A DNA stretch of 64,000 bases from HIMB114 sp965655605 (GCA_965655605.1 CBFHHD010000001.1:5680-69679), one strand, 5' to 3'. Counted from the stretch's first letter, positions 34,331 to 43,647 are shown. Program-made: numbers and translations. The notes: generated by a model not told the origin, from the letters alone.

Positions 34331-35081
34331 ACATTTGAACTGTATTTGAATTCTCTTCGGTTTTTTTGCCAAGAGCTTTATTTAATCTAACTTTACCCTC
34401 ATCCTCTGAGACACCTAGCACTATAGATACCTCGCCTAATAGTCTATCATAAGCTTTTTCAAAAAGCTGTCTCTCACTGTATGATTGGTCAACTGGCATG
34501 TCAGTATTTTTATTTAAATCCCTTACGACTTCAGCTATTTGGTAAATATCTCCAGAATTAATTTTCTGCTCATATTCTGCAGCCCGTCTACTCCACATAG
34601 TTCTTTTAATCTTTGCTTTGCCTTTTAGAATTGCAATAGCTTTATTAATCTGGTTTAGGCTCGATAAAGACCTTAAGTGAGATTGTTGATTTGTTGGAAT
34701 TGTTAAATTTAACTTATCTTTAGTGATTTCAATTTTATAAACACTAGCCTCTATTCCAGCTATTGTAAGCTTATCTACCGAAACAATTTGGCCAATACCA
34801 TGTTTGGGATAGATTACATAATCTTTGACTTTGTATAATCTTTTTTCTGTTTCTTGTTTTTTAATTTTTTTGATTTCGATTTCATCATTCTGTTGATTGC
34901 TTTTAATTAAATTCGTTTTTTGAACATTCTTTGGAATTAATTTTGAATTTTTTTTAATATCTATATTTTTTGTAGCTTTTTTTACTTTAGTTTTTTTTTG
35001 GACTTTTTTAGCTTTAGCTTTTTTAACTACTTTTTTAGCTTTAACTTTTTTAACGACTTTTTTTTTGGATTTTTTTGGCAT
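34329..35081 (-). CDS. carD: CarD-family transcription regulator with lysine-rich N-terminal tail
   Basis: CarD_CdnL-type RNA-polymerase-binding regulator, 250 residues. The CarD domain starts near residue 85 (YKVKDYVIYPKHGIGQIVSV, a Tudor-like RNAP beta contact) and goes on with the DNA-binding helical part (KRTMWSRRAAEYEQKINSGD). The first 55 or so residues are an H1-like tail of KKVVKKVKAKKVVKKAKAKK type, not part of the usual domain. It resembles the 44-residue protein encoded convergently 60 bases away. Last gene of helicase-terB-fdxA-carD, with 60 bases to fdxA. Confidence 0.92.
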   Translation of the reverse strand: MPKKSKKKVVKKVKAKKVVKKAKAKKVQKKTKVKKATKNIDIKKNSKLIPKNVQKTNLIKSNQQNDEIEIKKIKKQETEKRLYKVKDYVIYPKHGIGQIVSVDKLTIAGIEASVYKIEITKDKLNLTIPTNQQSHLRSLSSLNQINKAIAILKGKAKIKRTMWSRRAAEYEQKINSGDIYQIAEVVRDLNKNTDMPVDQSYSERQLFEKAYDRLLGEVSIVLGVSEDEGKVRLNKALGKKTEENSNTVQM

Positions 35082-35141
35082 TGGAAGTGTGGAGTATATT
35101 ATTAATTATAAATTTTCAATCTTAATTAACGCTAAATAGAT

Positions 35142-35465
35142 TTATTTATTTTGAAAATGCTTAGTTAATTTGTTTTTTTCGTCTTTATATTTTTCCCAAT
35201 TATCCAGCGGGTCTTTTTTCTGAGTAATGTTTGGCCATTTTCCTGAAAACTCTTTGTTTATTAAAAGCATTTCCTCAGTATTGGGATTTGTATCAGGCTC
35301 AATGGCTTCAATTGGACACTCTGGCTCACAAACACCGCAATCTATACATTCATCTGGGTTAATAACCAGCATGTTTTCACCTTCGTAAAAGCAGTCTACG
35401 GGACATACTTCAACACAATCTGTTAATTTGCATTTTATGCACTTCTCATTAACTATGTATGTCAT
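35142..35465 (-). CDS. fdxA: 7Fe-type ferredoxin FdxA
   Basis: Electron carrier of 107 residues with two cluster motifs: CIKCKLTDCVEVCPVDCF (3Fe-4S-type arrangement with its following Cys) and CIDCGVCEPECPIEAI (4Fe-4S). The family start MTYIVNEKCIKCK is exact. It overlaps the terB-like gene by four bases. fdxA beside carD and this helicase is a standard alphaproteobacterial arrangement. The electron partner is not evident. Confidence 0.95.
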   Translation of the reverse strand: MTYIVNEKCIKCKLTDCVEVCPVDCFYEGENMLVINPDECIDCGVCEPECPIEAIEPDTNPNTEEMLLINKEFSGKWPNITQKKDPLDNWEKYKDEKNKLTKHFQNK

Positions 35466-35866
35466 TTTCTGATCTTCATTTTAATATTTCCCAAATCTTT
35501 ATCCTCTATATAAATAAGTCCTGCAACTTTTCGTAAAAGCCTATCTTCAAAGTGACAAAGAAGATCGTCGCTAAATATTATTTTAGTCAGAGTTTCAATA
35601 ACCTCTAATCTTTTGCTGTAATCTAACGATTTAATTTCTTTTGTCATACTATGGATTTCAATAGAGTTTTCCTCTTTTTTTTGGCTGTGTTCAAATAAAT
35701 TATCTATGTAAGAGCTGTCTTTATTAACAAAATTTTTTAGAAATATTTTTATTAAACTTTTTTCTTGTTCTTCGTAGTTACCATCTGTTTTAGCCGCATG
35801 TATTAGCAGTGAACAGATAGCAACTTCAATACTATCAAATTTTTCCTCTTTTTTTTTCCAAAACAT
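35462..35866 (-). CDS. TerB-like helical protein
   Basis: A 134-residue mostly helical protein. SIEVAICSLLIHAAKTDGNYEEQEKSLIKIFL resembles, in pieces, the TerB/DjlA N-terminal motif with an acidic metal-binding patch; ICSLLIHAAKTDGNYEEQE is the key part. A later FEDRLLRKVAGLIYIEDKDL repeats the pattern. It lies one base after the helicase stop region and overlaps fdxA by four. In related genomes an S4-domain RNA-binding gene often sits between the helicase and fdxA, but here this gene does. A tellurite role should not be assumed. Confidence 0.65.
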   Translation of the reverse strand: MFWKKKEEKFDSIEVAICSLLIHAAKTDGNYEEQEKSLIKIFLKNFVNKDSSYIDNLFEHSQKKEENSIEIHSMTKEIKSLDYSKRLEVIETLTKIIFSDDLLCHFEDRLLRKVAGLIYIEDKDLGNIKMKIRK

Positions 35867-38515
35867 CTATACTTTTAACTTATCTAAAACAGAAAAAGCA
35901 CTATTATTTTTTTTTACTCTTTCTATTTTTTGCTTTTTTCTCAAATATTTAAATTTTAATGAGTCTTTATCATCTATTAAACGATAATTAAGTAGTTTAA
36001 TAAACTCCATAAAATCTGCTTTATTACATCCAAGTAAGTTTAATATTTTAGCGTCAAGTATAAATTCGAAGTTTTTAGATTTGCTTAAAATTTCTAAAAA
36101 TAGTTTTTCAAGAATATCAACTCTAATGATAAATTTACCAAATGTTTCAAAGCCACAAATTCTTAAAAAATTTTTGTTTTTATTTTTAAAATTTTTTATA
36201 AAATTTAAACCAAAATTGGGATATTCCATATCATCTTGATTATTAAAACATCTCCATAATATTGACTTCAATTTAACTGCATTGGGTCTTATCATTCTAG
36301 GTTGATAAACATGGTAGTTTCCAATTTTAACTCCTTTTTTTCTGAGTTGAAATCGTTCTTCTTTAGACATATCTCTTAATAAATTCTGTATTTTATCTCT
36401 CTCTAAAACACCATTGTTTTCAAATAGTTGATAGCTCAGCCCTCTTGAAAAGGAGTTTGTTAATTCTGGATTTTCAATAGAAATGAGGTCACTTAAATCA
36501 TTACGTTTTTTTTTATGAATCCATGCAGAGATGCTTTCCTTTAATCTTTTTCCATCACTTTCAGATAAAGTGTCATCACATAAGATTCTTATATTTGGGT
36601 TTAAATAATTTTTACCTGGTTTAATTTCTGCAATTTTTTCTTCAGCCCAATATATTTTGAAGTCATTTTGCAATACTAAACTTTCAGTATTTGATATTAT
36701 TATATCAATTCTTTTTTTTAATTCCATTTGAGCACCATTTCTTGCAGCTTTTTTTAAGGACTTAATATCTGTTTCTAAATTAGTTTGAGAGTAATCAAGA
36801 TCAATTTTTAATCCTTGAATTTTTCCAATATAATGATCATTAATAAATATTTTATTATCTTCCAATATTTTAGTTTTAAGCTCTATATCCTGCTTTAAGC
36901 CTTTTGAGAGAATGCTTATTCTTTTATCTACAAAACTCTTTGATAATTCTTCGTGAAGTTTTTCTGAAAGTTTATCTTCTATATCTTTTGTTTTTGCTTT
37001 CCAATAATCCGAATTTTCAACCCAATTGCTTTTATTTGAAACGTATGACCATGTTCTGACATAGGAAATTCTATTAGCCAAACTATCTATATTCCCTTCG
37101 TAATTATCAAGATTGCTTAGCTGTTGTTTCATCCAATCATTTGTAATTTTACCTTTGCTGGATGATAAAAAAGTAAAAACTTTGTATATAATTTCTGTGT
37201 GTTCATTATAAGAGCTTTTTGTGAAGTCAGGAATTTGACAACACTCCCATAAAAGCTTGATATAGTGTTCCTTATCAACAAATTTAAAATTTGTTTTGTC
37301 GGAAGTAAAGTATCTAAAAGTACTCTCATCAATTAGATCTTTATTTCTTAGTAGGTAGTTATGATCAGGTTTTTTATTAAGGCTTTGTATAAGTTTAGAA
37401 CNNNNNNNNNNNNNNNNNNNNNNNNNNNNNNNNNNNNNNNNNNNNNNNNNNNNNNNNNNNNNNNNNNNNNNNNNNNNNNNNNNNNNNNNNNNNNNNNNNC
37501 TCTCATCAATTAGATCTTTATTTCTTAGTAGGTAGTTATGATCAGGTTTTTTATTAAGGCTTTGTATAAGTTTAGAGCTTGAGGAGAAGTTTAAATCATT
37601 ATTTCTCCAAAAAATATTCTGAACGTCATCAAATTTATGATTTTCTAATTTTTCAATTTGTGCATCTGTAAAATTTTCGCAACTACCCGTAGTTCCAAAG
37701 GAGCCATCATTCATGTGTCGACCTGCGCGACCACTAATTTGTCCTATTTCACTATCTCGAAGTGATCTAACTTTTTTTCCATCGTATTTTTTCAATCCAC
37801 TAAAATAGACATTATCAATGTCCATATTGATACCCATTCCAATCGCATCCGTGGCAATCAAATAATCAACATCTCCTGATTGATAAATCTCGACCTGTGA
37901 ATTTCTTGTTTTGGGACTTAAAGAACCCATTACAACTGCCGCTCCACCTTTTTGTCTTCTAACAAATTCAGCTAAAGCATAAACATCATCAACTGAAAAT
38001 GCAATAATTGCACTACGTGGTTTGATGCGAGATATTTTTTTATAACCCGAGTAAGTCAACTTTGATAATCTTTCTCTATAAATAAATTCTGTATTTGGTA
38101 CTAATTCCGTAATTAATTTTTTTACTGTGTCTGAACCTAAAAACATAGTCAATTTATCACCACGATAATGCATTAAACGATCTGTAAAAATATGACCTCT
38201 TTCTGGGTCAGCACACATTTGAATCTCATCTATTGCGCAAAATTCAAAATTTATATCCAATGGCATGGATTCAACAGTGCAAAGGTAATAATCTGCATTA
38301 GGAGGAATAATTTTTTCTTCTCCTGTTACAAGTGCAACGCGATCATTACCAATCTTATTTACTATTTTGTCATAAACTTCGCGAGCTAGTAATCTGAGTG
38401 GAAATCCAATAACACCATTTCCATGGTCTAACATTCTTTCAATCGCTAAGAAGGTTTTACCAGTATTGGTAGGACCTAAAACTGCAATAATTTTCGAAGT
38501 AGAATCTTGTGTCAT
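35867..38515 (-). CDS. SUV3-like DEAD/DEAH-box helicase (contains assembly gap)
   Basis: Superfamily 2 helicase with motif I GPTNTGKT (residues 14-21), DEIQM as motif II and ISGRAGRH as motif VI, similar to mitochondrial SUV3 RNA helicase and its alphaproteobacterial relatives. The C-terminal 400 residues lack recognised motifs apart from a likely SUV3 C-terminal region. The frame holds 98 N, flanked by a 79-bp repeat, which makes 59 spurious codons; the true protein is probably about 823 residues, not 882. Start MTQDSTSKIIAVLGPTNTGK is well placed. It heads the operon with the TerB-like gene, fdxA and carD. Confidence 0.85.
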   Translation of the reverse strand: MTQDSTSKIIAVLGPTNTGKTFLAIERMLDHGNGVIGFPLRLLAREVYDKIVNKIGNDRVALVTGEEKIIPPNADYYLCTVESMPLDINFEFCAIDEIQMCADPERGHIFTDRLMHYRGDKLTMFLGSDTVKKLITELVPNTEFIYRERLSKLTYSGYKKISRIKPRSAIIAFSVDDVYALAEFVRRQKGGAAVVMGSLSPKTRNSQVEIYQSGDVDYLIATDAIGMGINMDIDNVYFSGLKKYDGKKVRSLRDSEIGQISGRAGRHMNDGSFGTTGSCENFTDAQIEKLENHKFDDVQNIFWRNNDLNFSSSSKLIQSLNKKPDHNYLLRNKDLIDEXXXXXXXXXXXXXXXXXXXXXXXXXXXXXXXXXXSKLIQSLNKKPDHNYLLRNKDLIDESTFRYFTSDKTNFKFVDKEHYIKLLWECCQIPDFTKSSYNEHTEIIYKVFTFLSSSKGKITNDWMKQQLSNLDNYEGNIDSLANRISYVRTWSYVSNKSNWVENSDYWKAKTKDIEDKLSEKLHEELSKSFVDKRISILSKGLKQDIELKTKILEDNKIFINDHYIGKIQGLKIDLDYSQTNLETDIKSLKKAARNGAQMELKKRIDIIISNTESLVLQNDFKIYWAEEKIAEIKPGKNYLNPNIRILCDDTLSESDGKRLKESISAWIHKKKRNDLSDLISIENPELTNSFSRGLSYQLFENNGVLERDKIQNLLRDMSKEERFQLRKKGVKIGNYHVYQPRMIRPNAVKLKSILWRCFNNQDDMEYPNFGLNFIKNFKNKNKNFLRICGFETFGKFIIRVDILEKLFLEILSKSKNFEFILDAKILNLLGCNKADFMEFIKLLNYRLIDDKDSLKFKYLRKKQKIERVKKNNSAFSVLDKLKV
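37323..37576. repeat. 79-bp direct repeat flanking an N gap
   Basis: Bases 37323-37401 and 37500-37578 are identical except for one position near the end (37400 A, 37577 G). The first copy ends at the N run and the second begins directly after it. It is the signature of two contig ends that overlap but were not merged, not a biological duplication. Confidence 0.9.
37402..37499. other. Assembly gap (98 N)
   Basis: A run of 98 unknown bases inside the helicase gene. Removing it with one repeat copy (98+79=177 bases, 59 codons) keeps the reading frame, so the gap is probably artificial. Confidence 0.98.
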
Positions 38516-38603
38516 AAAAATATCGAACCACTACATTTTGATTTTGGCATAGAACAAATTATGGATAAAAAGCGACCGAATCAACTAAAAAAATGTTCTC
38601 ATT

Positions 38604-39039
38604 TTATTGAGGTCTGTTTACAGATTGAAGTTTTATGGATTTTTTTAATAGTTCAGAAATAACAACACTCGTTTCCATCACAATAACTTTTTTTCTTGGC
38701 CCATACGCATGAACAATCTTTTTTTTACTAAAAGCTATTGCTACATGTCCCTTCCAAAATAACAGGTCCCCTTTTCTTATTTTATTTATGTTAATTTTAG
38801 TTTTAAAAAATTTCTGTTGATCTTTGCTATCTCTGGGGCATTTTTTATTTATATTTTTCATAAGCTCTTGTACTAAACCTGAGCAATCAATACCGTCAGA
38901 AGTATTACCACCCCAATTATACTTTGTATTTTTGTAAAACTTTATATTTTTAAGAAAATTTATATTTTTTGATCTTGAAACTTTTTTTATATTTTTATTT
39001 TTAATCCAGTGCCGACCAATATATGAAAATTTTTTGTCT
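38604..39039 (-). CDS. NlpC/P60 family cell-wall hydrolase, C-terminal part (truncated by gap)
   Basis: The visible 145 residues contain a complete NlpC/P60 catalytic core: YNWGGNTSDGIDCSGLVQEL with the nucleophile Cys, then GDLLFWKGHVAIAF with the His and KIVHAYGP with the third polar residue. Such enzymes cut peptidoglycan stem peptides. The N-terminal part, normally with SH3-like domains, is missing into the N gap; the residues just after the gap (FSYIGRHWI) look like the end of one. The apparent in-frame fusion with the transporter upstream is an artefact of the gap. Confidence 0.82.
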
Positions 39040-39137
39040 NNNNNNNNNNNNNNNNNNNNNNNNNNNNNNNNNNNNNNNNNNNNNNNNNNNNNNNNNNNNN
39101 NNNNNNNNNNNNNNNNNNNNNNNNNNNNNNNNNNNNN
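39040..39137. other. Assembly gap (98 N)
   Basis: A run of 98 unknown bases between the transporter C-terminus and the NlpC/P60 gene. It has the same length as the first gap, so it is probably a placeholder. No repeat flanks it. The missing pieces (transporter end, NlpC/P60 start and its N-terminal domain) need more than 33 codons, so the true gap is likely longer. Confidence 0.98.
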
Positions 39138-40565
39138 GGTAATAATAAAAATTTCATTTAGATATTTGGTAACCAAATTACTTGCGCTTAAAGCTAAGTT
39201 TGTAAAAGAAGCAAAGACTGCAAAAAATGTAGCTTTTAAATTTCTAGGAGCATTTTTAGCGATCCACGCCAGCATAGGTATCATTGCAACTTGACCAAGA
39301 GGGGACTCAAGAGCGGTATTTAATATTGCAATAAATTGAGCGTCTACCACTCCATTTGTTAAGCTTGAAGTCCAATGATGAACACCAAGAAATAATCCAA
39401 AACTAGGTAATAATAGTATGGCATTTAAAAAAGATAAATAAATAATAATTTTTGCAATCGAATTATGGTACATAAATTTTCTAAAGATAATTATTCCTAA
39501 CATTGTTAAAACTGAACTTACCAAAGATAAAATTGAAAAAAATTTTTGGTCAAAACCTAAGATATCTATTTCAAACCAGCTCATTCCAGCACCAATACCT
39601 GGAACACTCCTAAAAGCAAAAATAATAATAGCTGTTCCAATGATAGTATTTGCAAGTTTTTTTGGAATTGATTTCAAAAGATTGTTCATCAAGAAAAGCA
39701 CTATTGAAAATGACCCAATGAATACAATTTCTTGTGAAAAGGGTAATCTTAAAAAACCTACAGAGGTCACAAATATTAAAAATGCCAAGCTTCCAAAAAT
39801 AATTTGAAAATTTGGCTTTGTTGTAAAGTCAGCCTGTTTATTTTTCGGTTGTTTGAGTATTTTGCTTAAAATAACTGCAAAGATTGAAATTAATGGAATA
39901 ATTAAGGCATAAAGGTAAATTTTTGAATAAATATTTATTTTGATATTTTCAGAAAGATTTTCTACATCTCTAAAAAAATAAATATTAGCCAAAGCTACCA
40001 GAACAGTCCCACCTATGATTGCAAACCTTCCAAATGTTTGCATTGTAGTATGCATTGCTTTGATTTCACTGATTGAAAATTTTGTATTATTTTTATTTAC
40101 TGTGGGAACAGCCTCTACAGTCATTGCATCTGCAACAACATCTTGAAGAACATAACCAACAGGTGATAAAATTACACTTATGACAAACCAAGTTTCAGCC
40201 GAAAGATAATAAACCATCATTTGCGTATTAGAAATAAGCAAGTACATTATCAATAGGCTGCAAGATATTAGTGCAGCTCCTAAGTAAATTAATAAATTTT
40301 TTTGTTTCCAAATTAAATCGACTAGATGGCCCAAAGGCATTTTTAGAGCCCAAGGAATTCCAGCCCAAAAGCCCAAACCTGCTAAAAAAGCCGCAGATAA
40401 ATTTAGGTAATCTTTAATAAAAAAAACTCCCACAATACCCGTTAAGCTTGAGACACCTGCAGCAAGGTAAATTAAAAGAGGGGGAATAAATGAGATTTTA
40501 AATTGATTTTTTAAGTCAATAAAAATTGGTTTAAAAAAACTTTTATATATTATTGATTTTTTCAC
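39138..40565 (-). CDS. Major facilitator family permease, BT1/folate-biopterin-like (3-prime end in gap)
   Basis: Polytopic membrane protein with at least eleven predicted helices over 476 visible residues. FWAGIPWALKMPLGHLVDLI near residue 64 and PVGYVLQDVVADAMTVEAVP near 130 resemble the folate-biopterin transporter (BT1) group. The substrate is unknown. The C-terminus runs into the N gap at about the end of the last helices. The start MKKSIIYKSFFKP overlaps the zinc-ribbon gene's 3-prime end by 23 bases. Confidence 0.65.
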
Positions 40566-41025
40566 TTATTAGATTTTTTATAAAATCAAAATTAGTTTTT
40601 ACAATTTCACCAACTATTTCCAAAGCTCCATATGCATTTTTTAAATCTGGGTACTTGATCAAGACCATATCTTTAAACATAAAAGCAAGATTATACGCCA
40701 CAAAAAGTAAGATTAAAAACAATACTGTTAAAAGTAATAAATTTGATTTTTTTATTTTAACAATTTTTTTTTCTGATGAATCTTCTTTGATTTTAGATGG
40801 GTTTATGTCGTCTATTGTAAAAGCATCTTTATTATCAATTTCAGGAGTTTCTTCTTTGACCTTTCCCTCGTCGCTTTGAATGCTCAAATTATTTGAGGAA
40901 ACATTTTCTAATGATTGGTACCATTCTTCGTTACAAACAGAACACTGAACTTTTCTACCAGGTGCAGAAATTTCATTATCAGGAATTTTGAATTTATATT
41001 TCTTGCACTTGCATTCAATAATCAT
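40543..41025 (-). CDS. Zinc-ribbon (MJ0042-type) single-pass membrane protein
   Basis: A 160-residue protein. The N-terminus MIIECKCKKYKFKIPDNEIS with a following CSVCNEEW gives two CxC/CxxC pairs of the MJ0042 zinc-ribbon. An acidic, Ser/Asp/Glu-rich linker (about 45-92) leads to one membrane helix (about 96-117, LLLLTVLFLILLFVAYNLAF). Proteins of this build are common in alphaproteobacteria, but I know no defined function. It diverges from the TauE gene with 25 bases between starts. Confidence 0.75.
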   Translation of the reverse strand: MIIECKCKKYKFKIPDNEISAPGRKVQCSVCNEEWYQSLENVSSNNLSIQSDEGKVKEETPEIDNKDAFTIDDINPSKIKEDSSEKKIVKIKKSNLLLLTVLFLILLFVAYNLAFMFKDMVLIKYPDLKNAYGALEIVGEIVKTNFDFIKNLISEKINNI

Positions 41026-41050
41026 CTTTAGTAAGCCAATATCTAGATTT

Positions 41051-41809
41051 ATGCCTTCAATATCGAATATAGATTATATAACATTAATTCAAGTTATTTT
41101 CATTTTTTTTGCAGGAGGCATGGTAAAAGGATTAATTGGTGTTGGCTTACCAACTGTAACCCTTACTCTATTAAGTTTTTTGTTTGATATTAAAGATTCA
41201 ATATCAATTATTTTAATTCCAGTAATATTAACAAATTTTTATCAGATGTTTGACGGAAAATTTTTCAAGACCATAATGAAGGATATTCATTATTTTTTGA
41301 TTAGCTCTGTACTTCTTATCATTCCTGGATTTTATATTTTGACAGTACTTAATTCCGATATTATTTTATTAATATTGGCATCTTTATTAATATTAAATTC
41401 ATCAATTGCTTTATTTAAATATGAATTTAAATTTAAAAATTACCAATCCCCAATTTTACAAATTTTGATTGGTTCAATGACAGGAATGACAACAGGCATT
41501 ACAAGTATCTATACCATGCCTTTCATATTCTTAATTCAATCTCTTAATTATTCAAAAGACAAAATTATACAATTAATGGGCATTTGCTTTTTTTGTTTTG
41601 CTGTAATGCAATTAATAATGTTTTCAACTGCAGGAATGATTGATTACAATAAAATCAACCTATCTTTATCGGCTTGCGTTCCAATTTTGCTTGGTGTTTT
41701 TTTAGGAACAAAACTTAGAAAAAAAGTAAGTGAGAAACTTTTTAAAAATTTATTTAATATAATGTTAGTTATAATGGGTGTTTTATTGATTATTAGATTA
41801 CTTTTTTAA
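41051..41809 (+). CDS. TauE/SafE-family membrane transporter
   Basis: A 252-residue protein with about seven or eight predicted helices and the TauE/SafE repeat signature (GGMVKGLIGVGLPTVTLTLL near the start, GSMTGMTTGITSIYTMPFIF in the middle). Family members export sulfite, sulfoacetate or other anions; the substrate here is unknown. I place the start at the ATG 41051; the 21 upstream codons lie across the divergent zinc-ribbon gene. The last 12 bases overlap the convergent EF-hand gene. Confidence 0.85.
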   Translation: MPSISNIDYITLIQVIFIFFAGGMVKGLIGVGLPTVTLTLLSFLFDIKDSISIILIPVILTNFYQMFDGKFFKTIMKDIHYFLISSVLLIIPGFYILTVLNSDIILLILASLLILNSSIALFKYEFKFKNYQSPILQILIGSMTGMTTGITSIYTMPFIFLIQSLNYSKDKIIQLMGICFFCFAVMQLIMFSTAGMIDYNKINLSLSACVPILLGVFLGTKLRKKVSEKLFKNLFNIMLVIMGVLLIIRLLF

Positions 41810-42118
41810 TTTTTTATTTTTTTCTTTAAATTTTTTTATTTCATCTGTCGATAATTGACCGTCTTTATTGAGATCTGCTTTTTTTAATTGAAGCATTTGT
41901 TGTTGTCTAGCTTTGGCAATTTTTTGTGTCCAAGCCTTATATTCATTGGCATCAACTGTGCTATCTTTATTTGCATCAATTTGATCAAACCTCTTTTCTA
42001 GAACTTTCATATTGTTTTGCAAAAACTCTTTTTTCGTGAACGGCTTAAACTCAGCCAATGTAAATGAACTGGTAAATGTCATAATAGCCAATGCGAGAAT
42101 AAATTTAGTTTTTTTCAT
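41798..42118 (-). CDS. Exported EF-hand protein
   Basis: A 106-residue protein with a signal peptide (residues 1-22, ILALAIMTFTSSFTLA) and two EF-hand loops: DQIDANKDSTVDANEYKAW and KADLNKDGQLSTDEIKKF, each with the DxNxDxxxxxxE calcium pattern. It probably binds Ca2+ in the periplasm. The target is unknown. It is 20 bases downstream of the AmpG-like gene and may be in its transcript. Confidence 0.82.
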   Translation of the reverse strand: MKKTKFILALAIMTFTSSFTLAEFKPFTKKEFLQNNMKVLEKRFDQIDANKDSTVDANEYKAWTQKIAKARQQQMLQLKKADLNKDGQLSTDEIKKFKEKNKKLKK

Positions 42119-42138
42119 CTATAGAAATTTGGTTAGTA

Positions 42139-43620
42139 TCATTCAGATTTAGTTGTGTACAATTTTAATTTTTTATTCTTAAGCAAAATAATCAATAAAA
42201 TTACTGGCAATCCTAGAAAAGCAGTAAATATAAAGAAATATGGATAATCAATAGTGTCAACAATTGCACCAGAGTATCCAGCAATTAATTTTGGAACAAA
42301 TAACATTAGAGAACTAAACAATGCATACTGAGTAGCTGTAAATTTTATAGAGGTAAGGGAAGACAAATAGACAACAAAAGCTGCGCCAGCGAAACCACTA
42401 GCAACATTATCTGCTGCAATGATTGTTGCTAAATAAAAAAGATTTTTGTCTATTATTGCAAGCAGAGCAAAAAGTAAATTAGTACCTGCCGCGATTATAG
42501 CTCCAACAAGTAGGCTTTGATAAGTTCCAAACTTCATAGATGAATAACCTCCTAGTAGCCCACCAAATATTGTAGCAATTAAACCAAAAAATTTAGAAAA
42601 AGTTGCAATGTCTTTTATTAAATAACCTTTATCCAAATAAAAAATATTTGCCATTACGCCCATAACGACATCAGCTATTCTATATAATCCAATTAATACA
42701 AGTATAGTGATTGCTACTTTTTTGTATCTATCAAAGAAGTTAACAATTGGTTTGATAAAAATTTCTTGTGATTGCTTTTTTGGCAAAAATTTTATTTTTT
42801 CTAATATTAATAAAATAAACAAGGCACTTCCAAAACTAGATAAAATTTTTAAAAGGTTATAAATAAAATTATATAATGTTGTTAAATTATTTAATTTAGG
42901 AAAATTTAAAAATACTAAAAAAAATATTATAATTGAAAAAATTGTTGATATTGAAAATTTTAATTGATTACTAATATCTAATTTTTTTCTATTTTTTATT
43001 GAAGGTTCTTTTGATAATATTGTGGAAATTATTCCAATTATCATAAACAACCCAATAACCTGGTATACGTGTTTCCAAACATTATGATTATAACTTTCTC
43101 CTGAAAGATAAGATGCTAGCCACAAACTACCAGCTCCTGAAACAATCATTGCAATTCTATATCCAACTAAGTACATCGAGGCCAATGGACCTTGTTCATT
43201 TTCTGGGGCGCACTCTATCCTGAAGGCATCTATTACGATATCTTGAGTTGCACTAAAAAATGCAATCAACACAATACATATTGCCATATATTCTAAATTT
43301 TTTTGTGGATCTGAATATGATGCTAAAATAATACTTAGAAATATAAAGAACTGACTAATTAATAACCAGCTTCTTCTGTGCCCAATTTTTTTTTTAAAAG
43401 GAATTTGGTAATGATCAACAATTGGACTCCATAAAAATTTAAATGAGTAAGCAAATCCAGCCCAACTAAAAAGTGTCACTGCACTTCTTTCGATACCAGC
43501 CTTAACGAGCCAAACTGAAAGCGTAGAAAAAACAAGCATAATTGGTAGACCAGCAGAGAATCCGAGACCACCAAGTATTAGTGATTTTGTCTTTAAGAAT
43601 GGGGAAAGTTCCTTAAACAT
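42139..43620 (-). CDS. ampG: AmpG-like muropeptide permease (MFS)
   Basis: A 493-residue polytopic protein. The start (KSLILGGLGFSAGLPIMLVF) and the second motif SATQDIVIDAFRIECAPENEQG match AmpG, the inner-membrane importer of GlcNAc-anhydromuropeptides in wall recycling. FKFLWSPIVDHYQIPFKKKI is a further AmpG-type loop. A long hydrophilic-hydrophobic middle section gives about 12-14 helices. It is related to the transporter at 39138, but not the same. A second, distinct permease of this broad type nearby suggests an old duplication. Confidence 0.82.
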   Translation of the reverse strand: MFKELSPFLKTKSLILGGLGFSAGLPIMLVFSTLSVWLVKAGIERSAVTLFSWAGFAYSFKFLWSPIVDHYQIPFKKKIGHRRSWLLISQFFIFLSIILASYSDPQKNLEYMAICIVLIAFFSATQDIVIDAFRIECAPENEQGPLASMYLVGYRIAMIVSGAGSLWLASYLSGESYNHNVWKHVYQVIGLFMIIGIISTILSKEPSIKNRKKLDISNQLKFSISTIFSIIIFFLVFLNFPKLNNLTTLYNFIYNLLKILSSFGSALFILLILEKIKFLPKKQSQEIFIKPIVNFFDRYKKVAITILVLIGLYRIADVVMGVMANIFYLDKGYLIKDIATFSKFFGLIATIFGGLLGGYSSMKFGTYQSLLVGAIIAAGTNLLFALLAIIDKNLFYLATIIAADNVASGFAGAAFVVYLSSLTSIKFTATQYALFSSLMLFVPKLIAGYSGAIVDTIDYPYFFIFTAFLGLPVILLIILLKNKKLKLYTTKSE

Positions 43621-43647
43621 ATTAAAAGGATCTTAAAGTAGTTTGAA

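Noticed and set aside
34115..34372. Minus-strand frame rich in Phe/Ser opposite the basic protein
   Set aside because: It is the antisense of the Lys-rich gene and crosses the terminator; poly-Phe/Ser is just the complement of AAA/AAG codons.
35462..35866. Tellurite resistance operon
   Set aside because: Only one TerB-like protein is present; no terC, terD or terZ genes.
37323..37578. A biological tandem duplication within the helicase
   Set aside because: The copies directly border an N run and differ at one end base only, as overlapping contig ends do.
38604..40565. A single permease plus NlpC/P60 fusion protein
   Set aside because: The join is made only of 98 N, which preserve the frame by chance.
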